Origin: Marchantia polymorpha subsp. ruderalis
Taxonomy: Eukaryota; Streptophyta; Marchantiopsida; Marchantiales; Marchantiaceae
Length of the DNA stretch: 64,000 nucleotides
Direction: 5' to 3'
NCBI GenBank assembly: GCA_037833965.1
Contig: AP031357.1
Location: forward strand, 16,760,001-16,824,000
Below the pieces are notes generated by a model. It had not been told where the DNA came from. It saw only the letters and a list, made by a program, of their open reading frames with translations, and did not search any database. Shown one piece after another: positions 52,562 to 64,000 of the stretch (its first letter is position 1; every line of letters starts with the position of its first letter). A program made the translations under genes and the position numbers.

Positions 52562-54260
52562 GTTATTGAATACATAAAATCAACTGGTTATATAAAGCTA
52601 GTTGCCATGAGCATCTAGTATATTTCATCATGTAACTTAGATATAAAAACTAACTAGGTAAAAAGATATTGCATGCACATGATCTAGAGCTCATAAAAAC
52701 TCAAGCTTCTATGAATGACAAGTTTATGATACTCATCTCTTACTCAATACATACCTATGTTAAATTAAATTTTAGTCTGTAGAATAATTTACCAATTGAC
52801 TTTGTAATCAAATTCATTTGAAGCCTTGTGTGATTTCCAGAATTAGTTCTATGATCTTGATGGTGCTGAATCAATTAACTTCTTAATGATCAAGGTATAG
52901 AGTTATGAAACTATATTGATGCAGTTGGTTTGTCTTCTCTAGAAATATTCACATTAAATTATAAATCATAAGATGCATGTTAATTAGGTAAGAAAAAATA
53001 ATTTTAACGAACATTTAGATCCAACCTACGTAATGCTCATGCATTTTATCACCACATATTAATAATGTCTTACTTTAAAATTGAGTAAGGTGATTCAAGG
53101 TTGGACTCATTGACAACTAAGTAAGTTGATGAGTCCAATTACTTACTTGATTCTTCTTTTTTAAAAGCCTAAAAATTTAATACCTAGATAAAATCCACAC
53201 AGATCAGAATTTGAAAAGTATTTGAGTTGATGTATATAATTGTATATATATAAGGATGGTTGCTTAAATTTTTGTACCTCATAAATAAGTTACACAAACA
53301 CTTCGATTGAATGGTAACGTGACAAATGTTGCAATAGGGATGGTAATACACCATGCAATATGTCATGAACTTATGAAATCAAACTAGTGGTATAGAGCTA
53401 GTTCCAAATAAAGAACGTGGCTTTGGCAGGAGGTACCATATGTACTGCAAGTTTAATGTCAGATTTGAACCCTCTGTGCATAGTATGGCTTTGGTGGGAG
53501 CTAATCTATAGACTGGAAGTTTAATATCAGATTTGACGACCTTCACTATCATCAAGCGGTAGGATATCGAGGCTTGTGAAGGCATCCCAGTTCTTCAAAG
53601 GTTTTGGATGGTTCTTTGGCTAATAGAGGGATCGGACCAACTTGTATCATTGCGTAGAAGACCGAAGAGTTCCTGAAAGGGAAGGAATGGAACCTGTCAA
53701 CTATAGAGAGAGCACTTTACTAAATTCCAAAGAGTGGGGAGGATTCCAAAGAGGCCCCGTGGTCATGATTGAGTTCCGGAGGTAATTGTGTATGAGCTTT
53801 TTCTCAAGTTTTGGCTTGATGTGACAACAAGTTGGACTAGGAAGAAAACCATGTGCACAACTTGCGGGTGAGTTATTGATCAATTGACTCCATATCACTG
53901 GAAAACACCTTATACACATGTATGGAGCATCAACCTCGACCGGTCTGTGAGACGCTGATGCATTTGTCAGCGAAACTTCAATCTAGGGATCTATGATGAA
54001 GATGGTTCTCAAGCGTGAGAAGATTATTTATAATGCTTAATGCTTTGTCATTTAAGTATAATAAGCAAGTTGGATCTAAAGATAAATCAAAGTCTAGGAG
54101 TAAAATCCTAGAGAATAAGACAATGGATGTTAGAGATGTGACAAGGTCAAGAAGAACTACCGGGTGAAACCAAAGATGTTGATTTTTTTTTGTTAATGTG
54201 GCCCAAGACTAAGAGAAGGATGTCTTGATAAAAAATGGTATCTGATGGCAAAGCAACATA
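52562..54260. other. AT-rich stretch with dispersed repeats
   Basis: About 52980-53230 is related to 35690-35920. Two related units with GTGGCTTTGG...GAAGTTTAAT...TCAGATTTGA occur at 53417-53475 and 53484-53540. I found no gene. Confidence 0.4.
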
Positions 54261-54269
54261 TAAAAGACT

Positions 54270-55080
54270 TTGGTGTTAGAATTCACAGTTGAAAGTAATT
54301 ACTTGAGTATGTACATAGTGACATGTGGAGATACTTTCCAAGAACCACTCACTTTGAGAATTTTTACCATGTACATTTTATGACAATTATTCAAAGTTTG
54401 TGTTAGTTTATTTACTCACATCTTTTAAGAGTTGGAAAGCCCAAATTGAGATTCAAATTGGACAAGGTGAGATATTTATAGTCGAATAATGACGGGAAAA
54501 GTACTTCTGACTGAACAAGGTGAGATATTTATTTCTCTAACGGGAAAGTATACTTCCGAGGGTTTTGAAATTACTGCAAGGAGTAGAGTATTACTCGTCA
54601 TCTCACCACAATTTATACTACACAACAAATATTAAAAAATGTGCATGATGTTGAGTCAATCTGATTTACCATATGAATTTTGGACTGAAACTTTCGTAAC
54701 CGCAGTGTGGTTAGTAAATCTCTTGCCATCGTTTGACACTGAACCATAACGAATCTATCACTGGTTCTAGTCTTTAGAAATTTTTTGGTTCTATGATTTA
54801 TCTTCCTATACCTAAAGATAATAGGACCAAATTATATCTTACATCCAAGACATGTAATTTCTTTGAATATACTAGTGGCATGAAAGATAATAAGCTATGA
54901 GATCCAAATCTTCTTATACCTGAGAGTAGAACCAATTTATGTCATACACACAAGAAACATCATATTTTTTGGATGTGCTAATGGTATATAAGATTATATA
55001 CTATGAGATCTGATAGTTATTGTTAATAGGAATGTTTCTTTTATATGAACCAGGAGATAGAGTTCTCATACTCCCTGCCC
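54270..55080 (+). pseudogene. Ty1/copia integrase remnant, heavily decayed
   Basis: Translated pieces on the plus strand match copia integrase order with several stops: an SDMWRYFPRTT segment at about 54318, LPYEFWTETFVTAVWLVNLL at about 54660-54730, then IPKDNRTKLYLTSKTCNFFE and KDNKL-stop-DP at about 54820-54900. The last piece seems to be duplicated in weaker form at 54915-55010. Upstream at 54150 a Lys-rich region may be the Gag end. It is clearly dead. Confidence 0.6.
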
Positions 55081-55783
55081 AAAGGAAAATTGATCATTAT
55101 ATGATGAATATTGAGACTACCTACAAGCAATGACCATCATGATTTCAAGATAGTAAGAAAACTATATCATGAACGAATCATTTGCAAATATATGGGTAAT
55201 TGCTATGACATGGAGTTCTTAAATCGACTGTACGCATCAGTTAATCCAACAAGGTACAATTATCCAAGATCAGGATGATGCATACAATGGTATCCTTTGG
55301 ACTCAAGAGAATCTTGATGAGTTTCCAAATATGGAGGAAATTGCCTTTGAAACAGAATAGCTGTGTGAAAAAATCAGCGCCAAATGTCCTCGTCTTACAG
55401 TAAAGTTCTACATTGCAGACCTGGGCGGTTAATTTATCCAACACCTGAGTTTACACCATATATCGTTTGATATGGTGGAAAGAATAATTTGATACACTTT
55501 ATTAAAGAATCGACTGCCCATGCGCTATTCCTTATGCTTTACATGGGCAATTTCCTTTACAATGAATGCCTCCCGGAAGATCTACATTCAAATACCATCC
55601 AACCTAAAAGCCCAACCTGTCAAAACCAACCTCATGAGGAAGATAAAGAAAATAACATAGCATTTTCTGCAGGTTAGTAAACTCGAAAATTTCCAACACG
55701 AGAATTCTGTACACCCAACCGAATGAGATACAAGATGGGCCGATAGCAATTTCAAACACAGGATACAAACTCCCAGAGCTTTA
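55081..55783. other. Downstream flank of the syntaxin gene
   Basis: The first part trails off from the copia remnant. The part next to 55784 should hold the 3' untranslated region of the syntaxin gene on the minus strand. The short frames present are not recognised. Confidence 0.4.
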
Positions 55784-58700
55784 TCATGCTTTGTTTGTTT
55801 TCCAAGGCTGAACGACCGCAACGACTATGATGATGATGATGATAAGTAACAATATAATTGCAATACACATGCACTTCCGGGTGCCTCTTTGCAGCTTCTT
55901 GGCTGTCTGCAACGCAACTGTACCCTCTTGGACATATGTCACGGCTTTTGATACCTGCATACGCAATAGAACGATACCATGTCTGCTTGTCAACAAAATG
56001 TCTAAATGAGAAATAGTTATCACATTTGTATATGGGCTTCCTGTCCTTCAGATGCCACTTACAGTCGCGTTTAAGTATAACATTCGAAGGTACAATCGAT
56101 TGCTCGTAGGTTAGAAGGTAACATATCTGCAAAGGGGCTGTAGGGCAGAATCCATCTATTCCCCAAAGGAAGATTTTCGACGCAGTGTAAGCTTATTACT
56201 ATTTAAAAATAGCGACAAAAACATAACATAAAAAAGGCCCATATGTAGTGCATGATAAGCTGAAGAAAAAATAGATATGTGACAGCACACCTGAGTTTCG
56301 ATATTGTCGAGCAGCTCTCCCTGTGCCTCAACTAGTACGGCCATATCCAAAAATATCTGTACAACGAAACAACCAGAAGTAAATCTCCCTCCAAATACTT
56401 GAATTTAATTGATCCCTGCAAAATTATGCTAAAACTATTGGCACATATCAAGAGTTAAGTCATATATATGCACCTGGTGTAGTTCCAGAAGTTTCTTCTC
56501 GATATCCTTCACGGCATCATGTCGCTCTTGAATTTCAGCAATTGTGTCCAAAATCTACAGGACCGCACCACGTTAGCAAAGCAGGATAAAACTCTATCTA
56601 AATCTAAGAATTTTACACCAAAGAGCTGTCTGGTAAAATTAAACCTGCTCACCTGGCCTCGCCCTTGTTCTTGAATGGCCTTCTGAAAAATTTGTTCACT
56701 ATCCCCAGTTTCTATCAGCTGGTCAATGGTCTGCAGTCCACAAAGCGGAACCACAATCATGAACTGCCCGTTTCTGTACTCGACGAAACTGTTGTCTGCC
56801 CTACCACAGCAGGTCCTGTACACTCTCTTGCCATGGCTTGCTCACAGACAATCTAACCCTCAGGTAGATTCTGAGCAATACTCCTGAGTTCCAGAGCAGA
56901 AATCTCGGTGTAGGACTCCCTACTTTGAACCAAGCTTCAACTCGAATTCAGCTAGATAACTACATGATATGTTAGAAAAACCATCTGTCATTGCCATCTT
57001 TAGGGATTGTATGGTTACAAATTTACTTACCCCTTCATCAGCCTTCTGTCCAGTTACTGTCCATTACACACAAGCAGATGTCAAAAAGGATCAGAGTCAT
57101 GTCAAGCTGAGAACAACGTGTAATCAAGTGTCGGCGATTAACCATTTTCTTAAGTAGATTCTTCACAAATCACTTGCAGAGTTTAGGTTGAGGTTCAGAG
57201 ACAATAAGGTGGGAAGGTGAGCGTAATATGCATTACACTTAGAAATCATGCATTGTACAAGGAATTGCTTTCAAAGTTCCCTCCCCAAACTTTTCAAATA
57301 CCAGTATGCAAGATCAAACGACAAGGGAAGCACAAGTAACCTCAAGGGGCAACCAATGAAACCGATCAAAGAGTAAAGAACTAGTACCTGTAAAAACACG
57401 TCTTTCTACCACTTCGCGGTATTCGTCAGTGAACTTCTGCCTCAATGCCTGTGGGACCCAAGCCATTATAAAAGAACAAATTAATGTGGAGCAGTGCTGG
57501 TGCTACAAAACCTGACCACAATGCATTCCGTCTAGGCAGATAACAGAAGTTGAAACAAATCCGCATATATTTCTTTCTGTGTCTGGTACTTCTTCCTAAG
57601 GCTCCCCTACATGGGTCTTGTATTTTATTGCTTGCCTGAAATTCAGTCATCAGCTCTTTCAGCTTCTTTTTCAAGGTCCTGCAATTCGCATGACAAGCAA
57701 GCATTTGCCTCGTTAGCTGAAGGCAGTTATTGGCACATATGCAATTAGGATGAAAGGATGAGGCACGAGTTCATACTTAAGGTAAGGAATTCATAAGCTA
57801 GCCAGATGTGACAATCAAGTATGTAAACAATCAATTTGTTCATTAGCAGCTGTTTGAAAACAGACTGACGACTTCAAAATGAACTACGTCCCTTTTAAGT
57901 ATGAAGGAGACCAACCAATCAATGGACAACAATGATCAAGAACAGATACTAGTAAAGAGACCTCTACACGGTTGGCTATGCATACCTGAAGGAAAAGAAT
58001 TCTGAATCAACAGAGAAGTATAAAAATCATACAAGCAAACTCGATTTCACAGCCATATTTTACGTGGCCAATCAAGGACAAAGGACATGTGACGAGCACG
58101 TACGCAGTCATCGACATCCGAGTGCGATCTGTACTTGAGCCCTCACCGCAGTTTGGTTTCTTCCGGTTTGCTATATTCTGCAACATACATAGAGTACCAT
58201 GTCATAAGAAAAAAAACATTAAGTTCACATTCTTCGCTTAAAAAGACTCATCATTAGGGCCTTGTAGTTGCTGAATGCAAATGGTATTTTACGTACCGAT
58301 TTATCAAGAGCTTCAATTTTCCCTTTAATGTGTTGTGCGACTTTGCTCACTTCATCAATGTCCTTCTCCATTCGCTCTTTCAAGGCTAGATAAACAGTCA
58401 AATCTTGTTTTAAAAACTCCTTCAGAAACACGAGGACGATGACAGACTAATCCCACGCTATCAATAAAATTTGATGGACACGCAGTCGTATATTGCTTTC
58501 ATTGTGAGAAATTTATACACCACTTAATAAAAATTAGAAGCAGACTTGCTACCAACCTTTCATAGCCTTGGCGTTTGTGACTGTTTTAGTCTCCTCGTGA
58601 GCATCCTACATACCAATACCACACAATTTGTGAGCCCATACGCATCATGCCAGACAAGTCTTGACATGATGCATATTCACGAGAGAAAATGTCATGTGAT

Positions 58701-59644
58701 TCGTTCTGATTAAAAAAAAAAAAATTATCACCGTCAAAGCACATCCCAGGAAAACTAGAACTGCGACATTAAAGTCCGGAAAAGCCACGTGTATGGTTCT
58801 TAAAGAATAACCAACCTGAAGCTTGGCCAAGTTTTTTCGAATCTGTGCCATGTCAGTCTTAATGACACCGACCTGTCAAACGCAAAAAACGCTGTGGTGA
58901 GAAGAAAGAAACTACAAATTAGAAAGCACACGCTATTCGGGAGACTGACATGACCTTCGTGAAGAGATTGTCGGCAGAAGAACAGATCACAACGTTATAC
59001 TCGAGGACTAGGTTCTAAAAGACAATACTAGAGAACAGCGGATCGCTCTTGTTCCTCCTCATTACTGCGATCAGCGACAAAAGCGAGGCTTCCCACACAA
59101 CTACCGACATGGGGCAGGCGTTTGGACGCACCTCGTTGAAAAACTGAAGCATGTCTGCTCCACCATCCGGCGTTCCAGATGGTCCTGCCTCAAGATCATT
59201 ATTATCCTTGCCATTTTTCTCTCTACCGTTCCCGGTAACGTCTTGAGCTGAAGTCGAGTGGCGACCGGACTCCTGCATGCACAATTTAAATCAAAATCAT
59301 TCTCCTTCCTGTAGATACGCATCCGGGACAGCACAAGACATCGGCCTAGTCTCAAGTTAAAGCTCAAATAGAGTTTGAAAGGAGGTCTGGCTTCCAGCTT
59401 GTACATTATCCCTGCCTGTCCTGTGAGAATTTAATCTAACGATTACTTCATATCCCGCTCTTCTCCCGTCACTTTCAGACCAGACTTCAATACCCTAAAG
59501 CTGACGAGGGAACCACTCGTAAGCTGGCTTTCGTTGAATATCGCCTGAATCCTTCGGTGCGACTGAGCTCTCAATGCTAATGATTAGAATCAGAATTCAT
59601 AAGGACGACTCGAGAGGAGCACATACCCCTAAAAGATCGTTCAT
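55784..59644 (-). CDS. SYP13-like: Qa-SNARE syntaxin, plant SYP1 family, SYP13-like
   Basis: Thirteen coding exons on the minus strand: 59644-59627, 59272-59132, 58872-58816, 58605-58557, 58385-58297, 58177-58104, 57678-57636, 57448-57388, 57056-57031, 56730-56653, 56554-56474, 56356-56291, 55954-55784. They join in frame to 317 codons plus stop, close to the 300-odd residues of SYP132. Landmarks: MNDLL start; Habc region with [20 protein letters not shown] (about 93-112); [18 protein letters not shown] linker; [25 protein letters not shown] motif about 205-270 with the zero-layer Gln at 251 (LVEAQGE); then a basic RKCMC and an Ile-rich membrane anchor, 292-309, ending QPWKTNKA. Such proteins drive vesicle fusion at the plasma membrane. 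All introns are GT-AG except intron 7 (GC donor). All exon ends were read from sequence; the subfamily name rests on recalled similarity. Confidence 0.93.
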
Positions 59645-60100
59645 GATTGCCGCCTGCTTGGCTTACTGCTGAACCTGGATTCAATTACGCAATTTCTATC
59701 CTGTTCGTCGAGACCAATAAACTAAACCCTGCGTAGAAAAAAGACTACGACGATCAAAGCTGGAAAGAAGTGGAACTCGCAGGATCCGAACCACCTATCA
59801 GCGAAAAAAACCAGCGGCGTCAAAGTTCGATAACCTCGCCTGCACTAATCCAGGTGCAATGACGCCGCCAAGCTAAAACGCTACAAAACGCCTCAATATG
59901 AATGATCTTGCCGGGGAATTCCAATCCGTGCCTGCCGAATGCGAATTGCAGCAGCACCACGCCCCGTCTGCTTCCGCGCGCACGACAAAAGAAGACGACC
60001 CGGCGAATAGCAACAACAGCAGCCTAGTCACAATCCTGATTCTTGCCGCTCCTCCGTAATCTGCTGTGACCGGAAATTTTCTAGTGTGCTCACCACACAA
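59645..60100 (-). promoter_or_regulatory. Upstream region of the syntaxin gene (leader and promoter)
   Basis: The minus strand just before the ATG reads CAGGCGGCAATC and has several AG sites (for example GAATCCAG at about 59680), so a leader intron is possible. No TATA box is obvious. The assignment as promoter rests on position only. Confidence 0.4.
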
Positions 60101-60359
60101 CCAACTCTAGGAAGAATTCGCTCCCAACCCAATGTTGCTGCCGCACTGGTCCCTGTCCTGCTGCTCCCGCTTTTTCCTGCTTCATTCGGCCTCCTACTCC
60201 GCAACAGCAACAATCCCACTCCCCGGCGTGATGCAGTCAGTCAGCAACTGGCCACGACACCCACCCGGCTGCCTGCCGATCAAATCGGCGCCCCGAAAAC
60301 ACAGAGAGCAACAACAAAAATCTATAACTACCATTCTCTTTCATACGCAGCTCCCTTTC

Positions 60360-60545
60360 CTGCACACTCTCCTCCTGCCCCCTCCCTCCGTCTCCTCGCT
60401 CGCTCGCTCCCTCGCTTGCCACCACCCTCCCTGTCGATCTTCCTCCCTCCCTCCCTCCCTCCCTCGCTCGCCCCGCGGCCCCGCTCCTCTTTTCTCTCGT
60501 CCGCCTCGCCCTTCCCTTCCTGCTTTCTGTCTGTCTTCTGCCCTG
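60360..60545 (+). repeat. CT-rich low-complexity tract (CCCTC/CTCG runs)
   Basis: Almost uninterrupted pyrimidines with CTCCCTCCCT and CTCGCTCG runs lie here. Polypyrimidine leaders of this kind are common in plant 5' untranslated regions. About 70 bp later comes a strong donor-like GACGTG/GTAAGTCC at 60606-60619, so this is a candidate leader of a plus-strand transcript divergent from the syntaxin gene. The open frames through it (60086-60616 and its shadows) are low-complexity and not credible proteins. Confidence 0.5.
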
Positions 60546-60619
60546 TCGGTCTGCCTCCGCGTCAGCCAGCCTGCCAGCCCCGTAACTCCCCTGGCGCTGC
60601 TCCGGTGACGTGGTAAGTC

Positions 60620-63600
60620 CTTCACTCCGAGGGGAGGGACGTCTTATCCGATCTCTGCCGTCTACGCACAGATCCGACGGCTGGCATGCCGGGGTCTCGA
60701 TTCGCATTCTCCTGCGCGAGGAATCATTCTTGATTCCAGTCTTACCGACCACTGCCGGTTCCACCAGGCCTGAATCCGGCTTATCCGAGCTGAGCGGTGG
60801 GATCGAAATCCGACGGCTCTCGTACGCGTGGAAACTTCGTGCCAGAGAAATATCGTTGAGCAAATTACCGGGTCGCGGAGAAAGTTACCCACGTGCCGGC
60901 CTCGGGGTCAGGGTGACGGAGTTCTCGTACGCCATCCATCTCTGCGTCTTTGCGAATACGGAGTTAATGCTCCACGTGTATTGAATTCAAGGTTCCTGCC
61001 TGCTGGGAACCGCCCGTGTATATAGGGCGAGCAATAGCCAGAAGTTAGCCCGGCAGTACCGCCGGTCTTGGCCTTTGGGTTAACTGGTGGAGTCATATTT
61101 TTTCCGGGTTAGCTGGTGGTGTGGTCAGGCTACACCAGTTAACCCCGGTTCCAAACCGTCGCCACTATTGCTCGGCCCGAACTAAAAGAGGGCAAGAGAA
61201 TTTCGCAGCTTGGACTCGAAGGCAAGGACAGGAGAACCTTCGGCGGAAGCCATCTCCAGTGGCTTTACTCCAATGGCTGCTCTCTCCAACGTTTCCGTCC
61301 TTTAGGACCTTGGTACAGTACGGGCCTGCAGCCGTCGTCCGGGAACTTTGTCACCGTCCTTTCCATTCTCAATGGCAAAAGTGCACTCGGTGTGGCCCCT
61401 GCCATGACTGACATATTCTGCATAATTCCAATGCATGATTATGAATGAGTCCATGCGTACCGCTTTGTTGCTTCTGCATTACAGTTCATAAACGTAGAAA
61501 ACACAACATGAGTGACAAAGGCGATGGGGAACCCCAACAATATGCCGCACACCAAGTTTCGAACCCTGCCTGTACCATCACGTTGATCAGAATGATTCCC
61601 CAGATGTTAAACAGCGGAAAAATCTGCTGATAGAGTCTCCATAATGATTGCCCTATGCTCTCGAGGCTTTATAGATCGGTGATCCACTGCCTGTCATACT
61701 ATACCGTTCTGCAAAGAGGAGCAATGAATGAATGAAGAATTACGAGTCATATAGCAAACAGATGAGATTACCCCATCAAGTGTTAAAAGATATAAAAGCA
61801 AGTAGGGGATGGGGCTATCACCAATATAGTAAACTACATTTCACTGCACCTACGAGAATACTGTCTAATAAAGAGGTTAACATTATATCCCAGTATCCAA
61901 GTACATCAATTAGCAGAATATCTCACGTATTATATGGAGAAAAAATGTTATGTTATATATATGTTATCTCCAAAGATTTTTGATAACAAGAGTCACATCT
62001 TTTATTAGTTAATGAAATATTTCAAGAGCGTATCAAAAGCCTCGTTCATAGATCCACGAGGACATCATCAATGAAGTATAGACCTGGAAATTAAAGAAGA
62101 TCCATCAATCCTAAGGAACAAAGGGGAAGAGATCAAAAAGGGCACTCTAAAAAACTTCTCCAACAGGGCTGCATATTTAAGGGAAATAAAGAACCATGCT
62201 GTCACCATCATTATGAAGTAAAAAGCTGGACATAGAAGGAAAGGGTTCGCTTTAGCTTTTATTTCTACCTTGAAACTAAGGAGGTTTCACTTTAGATCCC
62301 AAAAACCAGCCGGAATTGAGCTACTCTCATTATACCCACACCCTGTTCCCACAAATCTTTTAGGGCTGAACTGCAGAAGACAATGAAGCCCCATATCGAG
62401 CACATGTATAAAACTTTCCCGTAATAGCGGGAGACCAAAATTATTGGAAAGCGGGACACGAATGTTGAAGTTGATTATACTGTCATCTTCTAGGTACATA
62501 ATTTTCTGCGACACTTCGACATGCACATATATCATGTCTCCTGCTCATGATTCGGGAACGAACCCATATTAACTGATCCACACAATCTGCATCGATTCAG
62601 GCTGAAACTTAAGTTGATAATGCCCTAATTGATTTTGTTAAAATGTACATATTAAGTTTTTTTTTCTTCAAAAAAATTTTAACATAAGATCTCATAAACG
62701 TATCCATCAATTCTTGATCATTTTCAAGGGTGAAGATCGTTATCAAGTGACGTGTATCACTTATTACTAATATTTTTCAAGTACTTATTTCTACCAGAAC
62801 ATTTACTTTTTGAAAGAAAATTGTCCCAAAATCTGTATGTCGGCTTTCTGGAGCACTATCGGGAAGAAATGTTCAAATCAGAGGGTTTAACCCCAATAAC
62901 CGTTGTTGCAAAAGGGATGAAGGAGAAAGACTCTCACAACAAGGTTATCAGTTTAAAAACATGGGAATGGCTCCGATTTTCTGTAGAAAAATTCAGGGCT
63001 TTAGTTCAGGGACACGCCTCCCTATGAACTGTAGGTTGGGAGTTTAACTCTTCTTCGTTTACACCATGCTCGAGTACATATCCAGACTTACAAGTCTGAA
63101 TGTTACCTCCCTGACTGTCCCTGTTTGATACGGCACAACAGTTTGCGAAAGTTCGCGTGGTTTTCTAACGACACCGTAAACTCGTCCTGTCATTAGCTGG
63201 TAGACAACTCTGTACACAGGATTTACTGCCTGGCCTGAAAGACCCAAAAATCCATCCCAAACCAGCGGAATTTATTCAGCAAGTGAGGAATCAGGTGTTG
63301 ATAACACGATCTTTTCTTGTTGGACGGCAAGTGAATCCCTAGTGTGTATGTACTGTACTGGTAGAATTTCAGTTCTGGAAAACAGCTTGCCGGGACTTTC
63401 AGCCGACACAACTGACGGAGAAAGTACCTGGATGCCGACCATGGTACTTTCAGGAATCAGGATGGGGGAACAGTATTTTCAGAGATTTTTGCTCCGCAAG
63501 CGCCAGCATAAGCGAGGGACGTCATCATCCGCTTCAATGAAGTATTATCCTGAAACCCCCAGTGTCCAAAATACGTCAATATTGGTACAGACTCGTGCTT

Positions 63601-64000
63601 AGAGGACAATGCCTCGATCCCAAGTCCAGCTGAGAACTTTGGTTGTGAGTTCATCCTGGTACGGCTCGATAGGTCCTCCCGTCCTCTTGCTGTATGACCT
63701 GGTCCCCACTCTTCTAAAAGAAAATCTTGCCAGGATTTAACGAGCAAAGCAATTCTAACTATAGCCAACCCGGTAGTTTGTCCTGATTTTCGAGGTTCTA
63801 CGAATGTCCAAATCTGACACGAAGAGCGCAGTAAGCCCGATTCTTGGAACCGAAGGTCGTGCGGCGCATGTTCGATCACAGTGAGACCTGTTTGCTCTCC
63901 TGGAAGCAGCTGGATCTGCTAATTTACGAGCCCGTGGTAATTTCGCCAGTCGAATTGGGCGGGCCCGCCATGGAAAGACCGATGCCCATGCACCGCCGTC
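60620..64000. other. Right end of the window, no recognisable gene
   Basis: Short frames occur on both strands, the longest 60610-60984 (plus) and 63457-63879 (minus), without known motifs. An inverted repeat GGTTAACTGGTG (about 61078) and CACCAGTTAACC (about 61134) encloses about 45 bp. If the CT-rich leader is real, a long first intron could lie here. Confidence 0.35.

Noticed and set aside
60086-60616. Plus-strand frame of 176 codons over the CT-rich tract, and minus-strand frames opposite it
   Set aside because: Composition is pure low complexity (Pro, Ser, Leu) produced by CCCTC runs. There is no domain and no signal of selection.

Overview
The window looks like nuclear DNA of a land plant, probably a seedless one such as a bryophyte or another early-diverging lineage. 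The reasons are a 13-exon syntaxin gene that matches the plant SYP13 type exon by exon, plant-type GH17 glucanases fused to bulb-type lectin modules, Ty1/copia debris, and wide gene-poor AT-rich stretches. The lineage call is an inference; nothing here fixes a species. I saw no convincing tRNA, rRNA or CRISPR array.

Region 1 (1-35.8 kb) is a local array of GH17 beta-1,3-glucanase-like genes carrying C-terminal tandem bulb-type (GNA/B_lectin) modules. Three copies keep long open frames: 1-2375 (5' end outside the window, five lectin modules), 21978-24647 (five modules) and 32899-34548 (two modules). Two truncated copies (18151-18811 and 29064-29724) carry the same 220-bp replacement and the same premature end. 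An upstream block of about 530 bp occurs four times, and a 10.9-kb segmental duplication joins 17.9-24.9 kb to 28.9-34.8 kb. Transposons with terminal inverted repeats (12.70-17.08 kb, 17.18-17.93 kb, 25.44-27.54 kb) interrupt the array at sites that are empty in the sister copy. Between 3.5 and 11.5 kb lies mostly decayed DNA, with a retroelement Gag zinc-knuckle remnant near 7.9-8.0 kb.

Region 2 (35.9-52.1 kb) is a nest of an element family I do not recognise. Copies start TGTGG, end ATTACA and make 5-bp target duplications. They carry two genes: ORF1, a conserved basic domain with a low-complexity hairpin-rich tail, and ORF2, a coiled-coil protein. They have no visible LTRs, reverse transcriptase, integrase or transposase. 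Copy B (42224-47570) sits in ORF1 of copy A (39491-50082, minus strand). Copy A sits in ORF2 of the older copy C (37699-51772). Copy C sits in a tandem repeat unit of a copia LTR, and a truncated inverted piece of it (copy D, 35979-36617) lies to the left. This nest is the best candidate for something undescribed.

Region 3 (52-64 kb) holds tandem repeats and a degenerate copia integrase, then on the minus strand a complete Qa-SNARE (SYP13-like) gene at 55784-59644, 317 codons in 13 exons. Upstream of it is a CT-rich tract on the plus strand that looks like the 5' leader of a divergent transcript. No gene could be recognised from 60.7 kb to the end.
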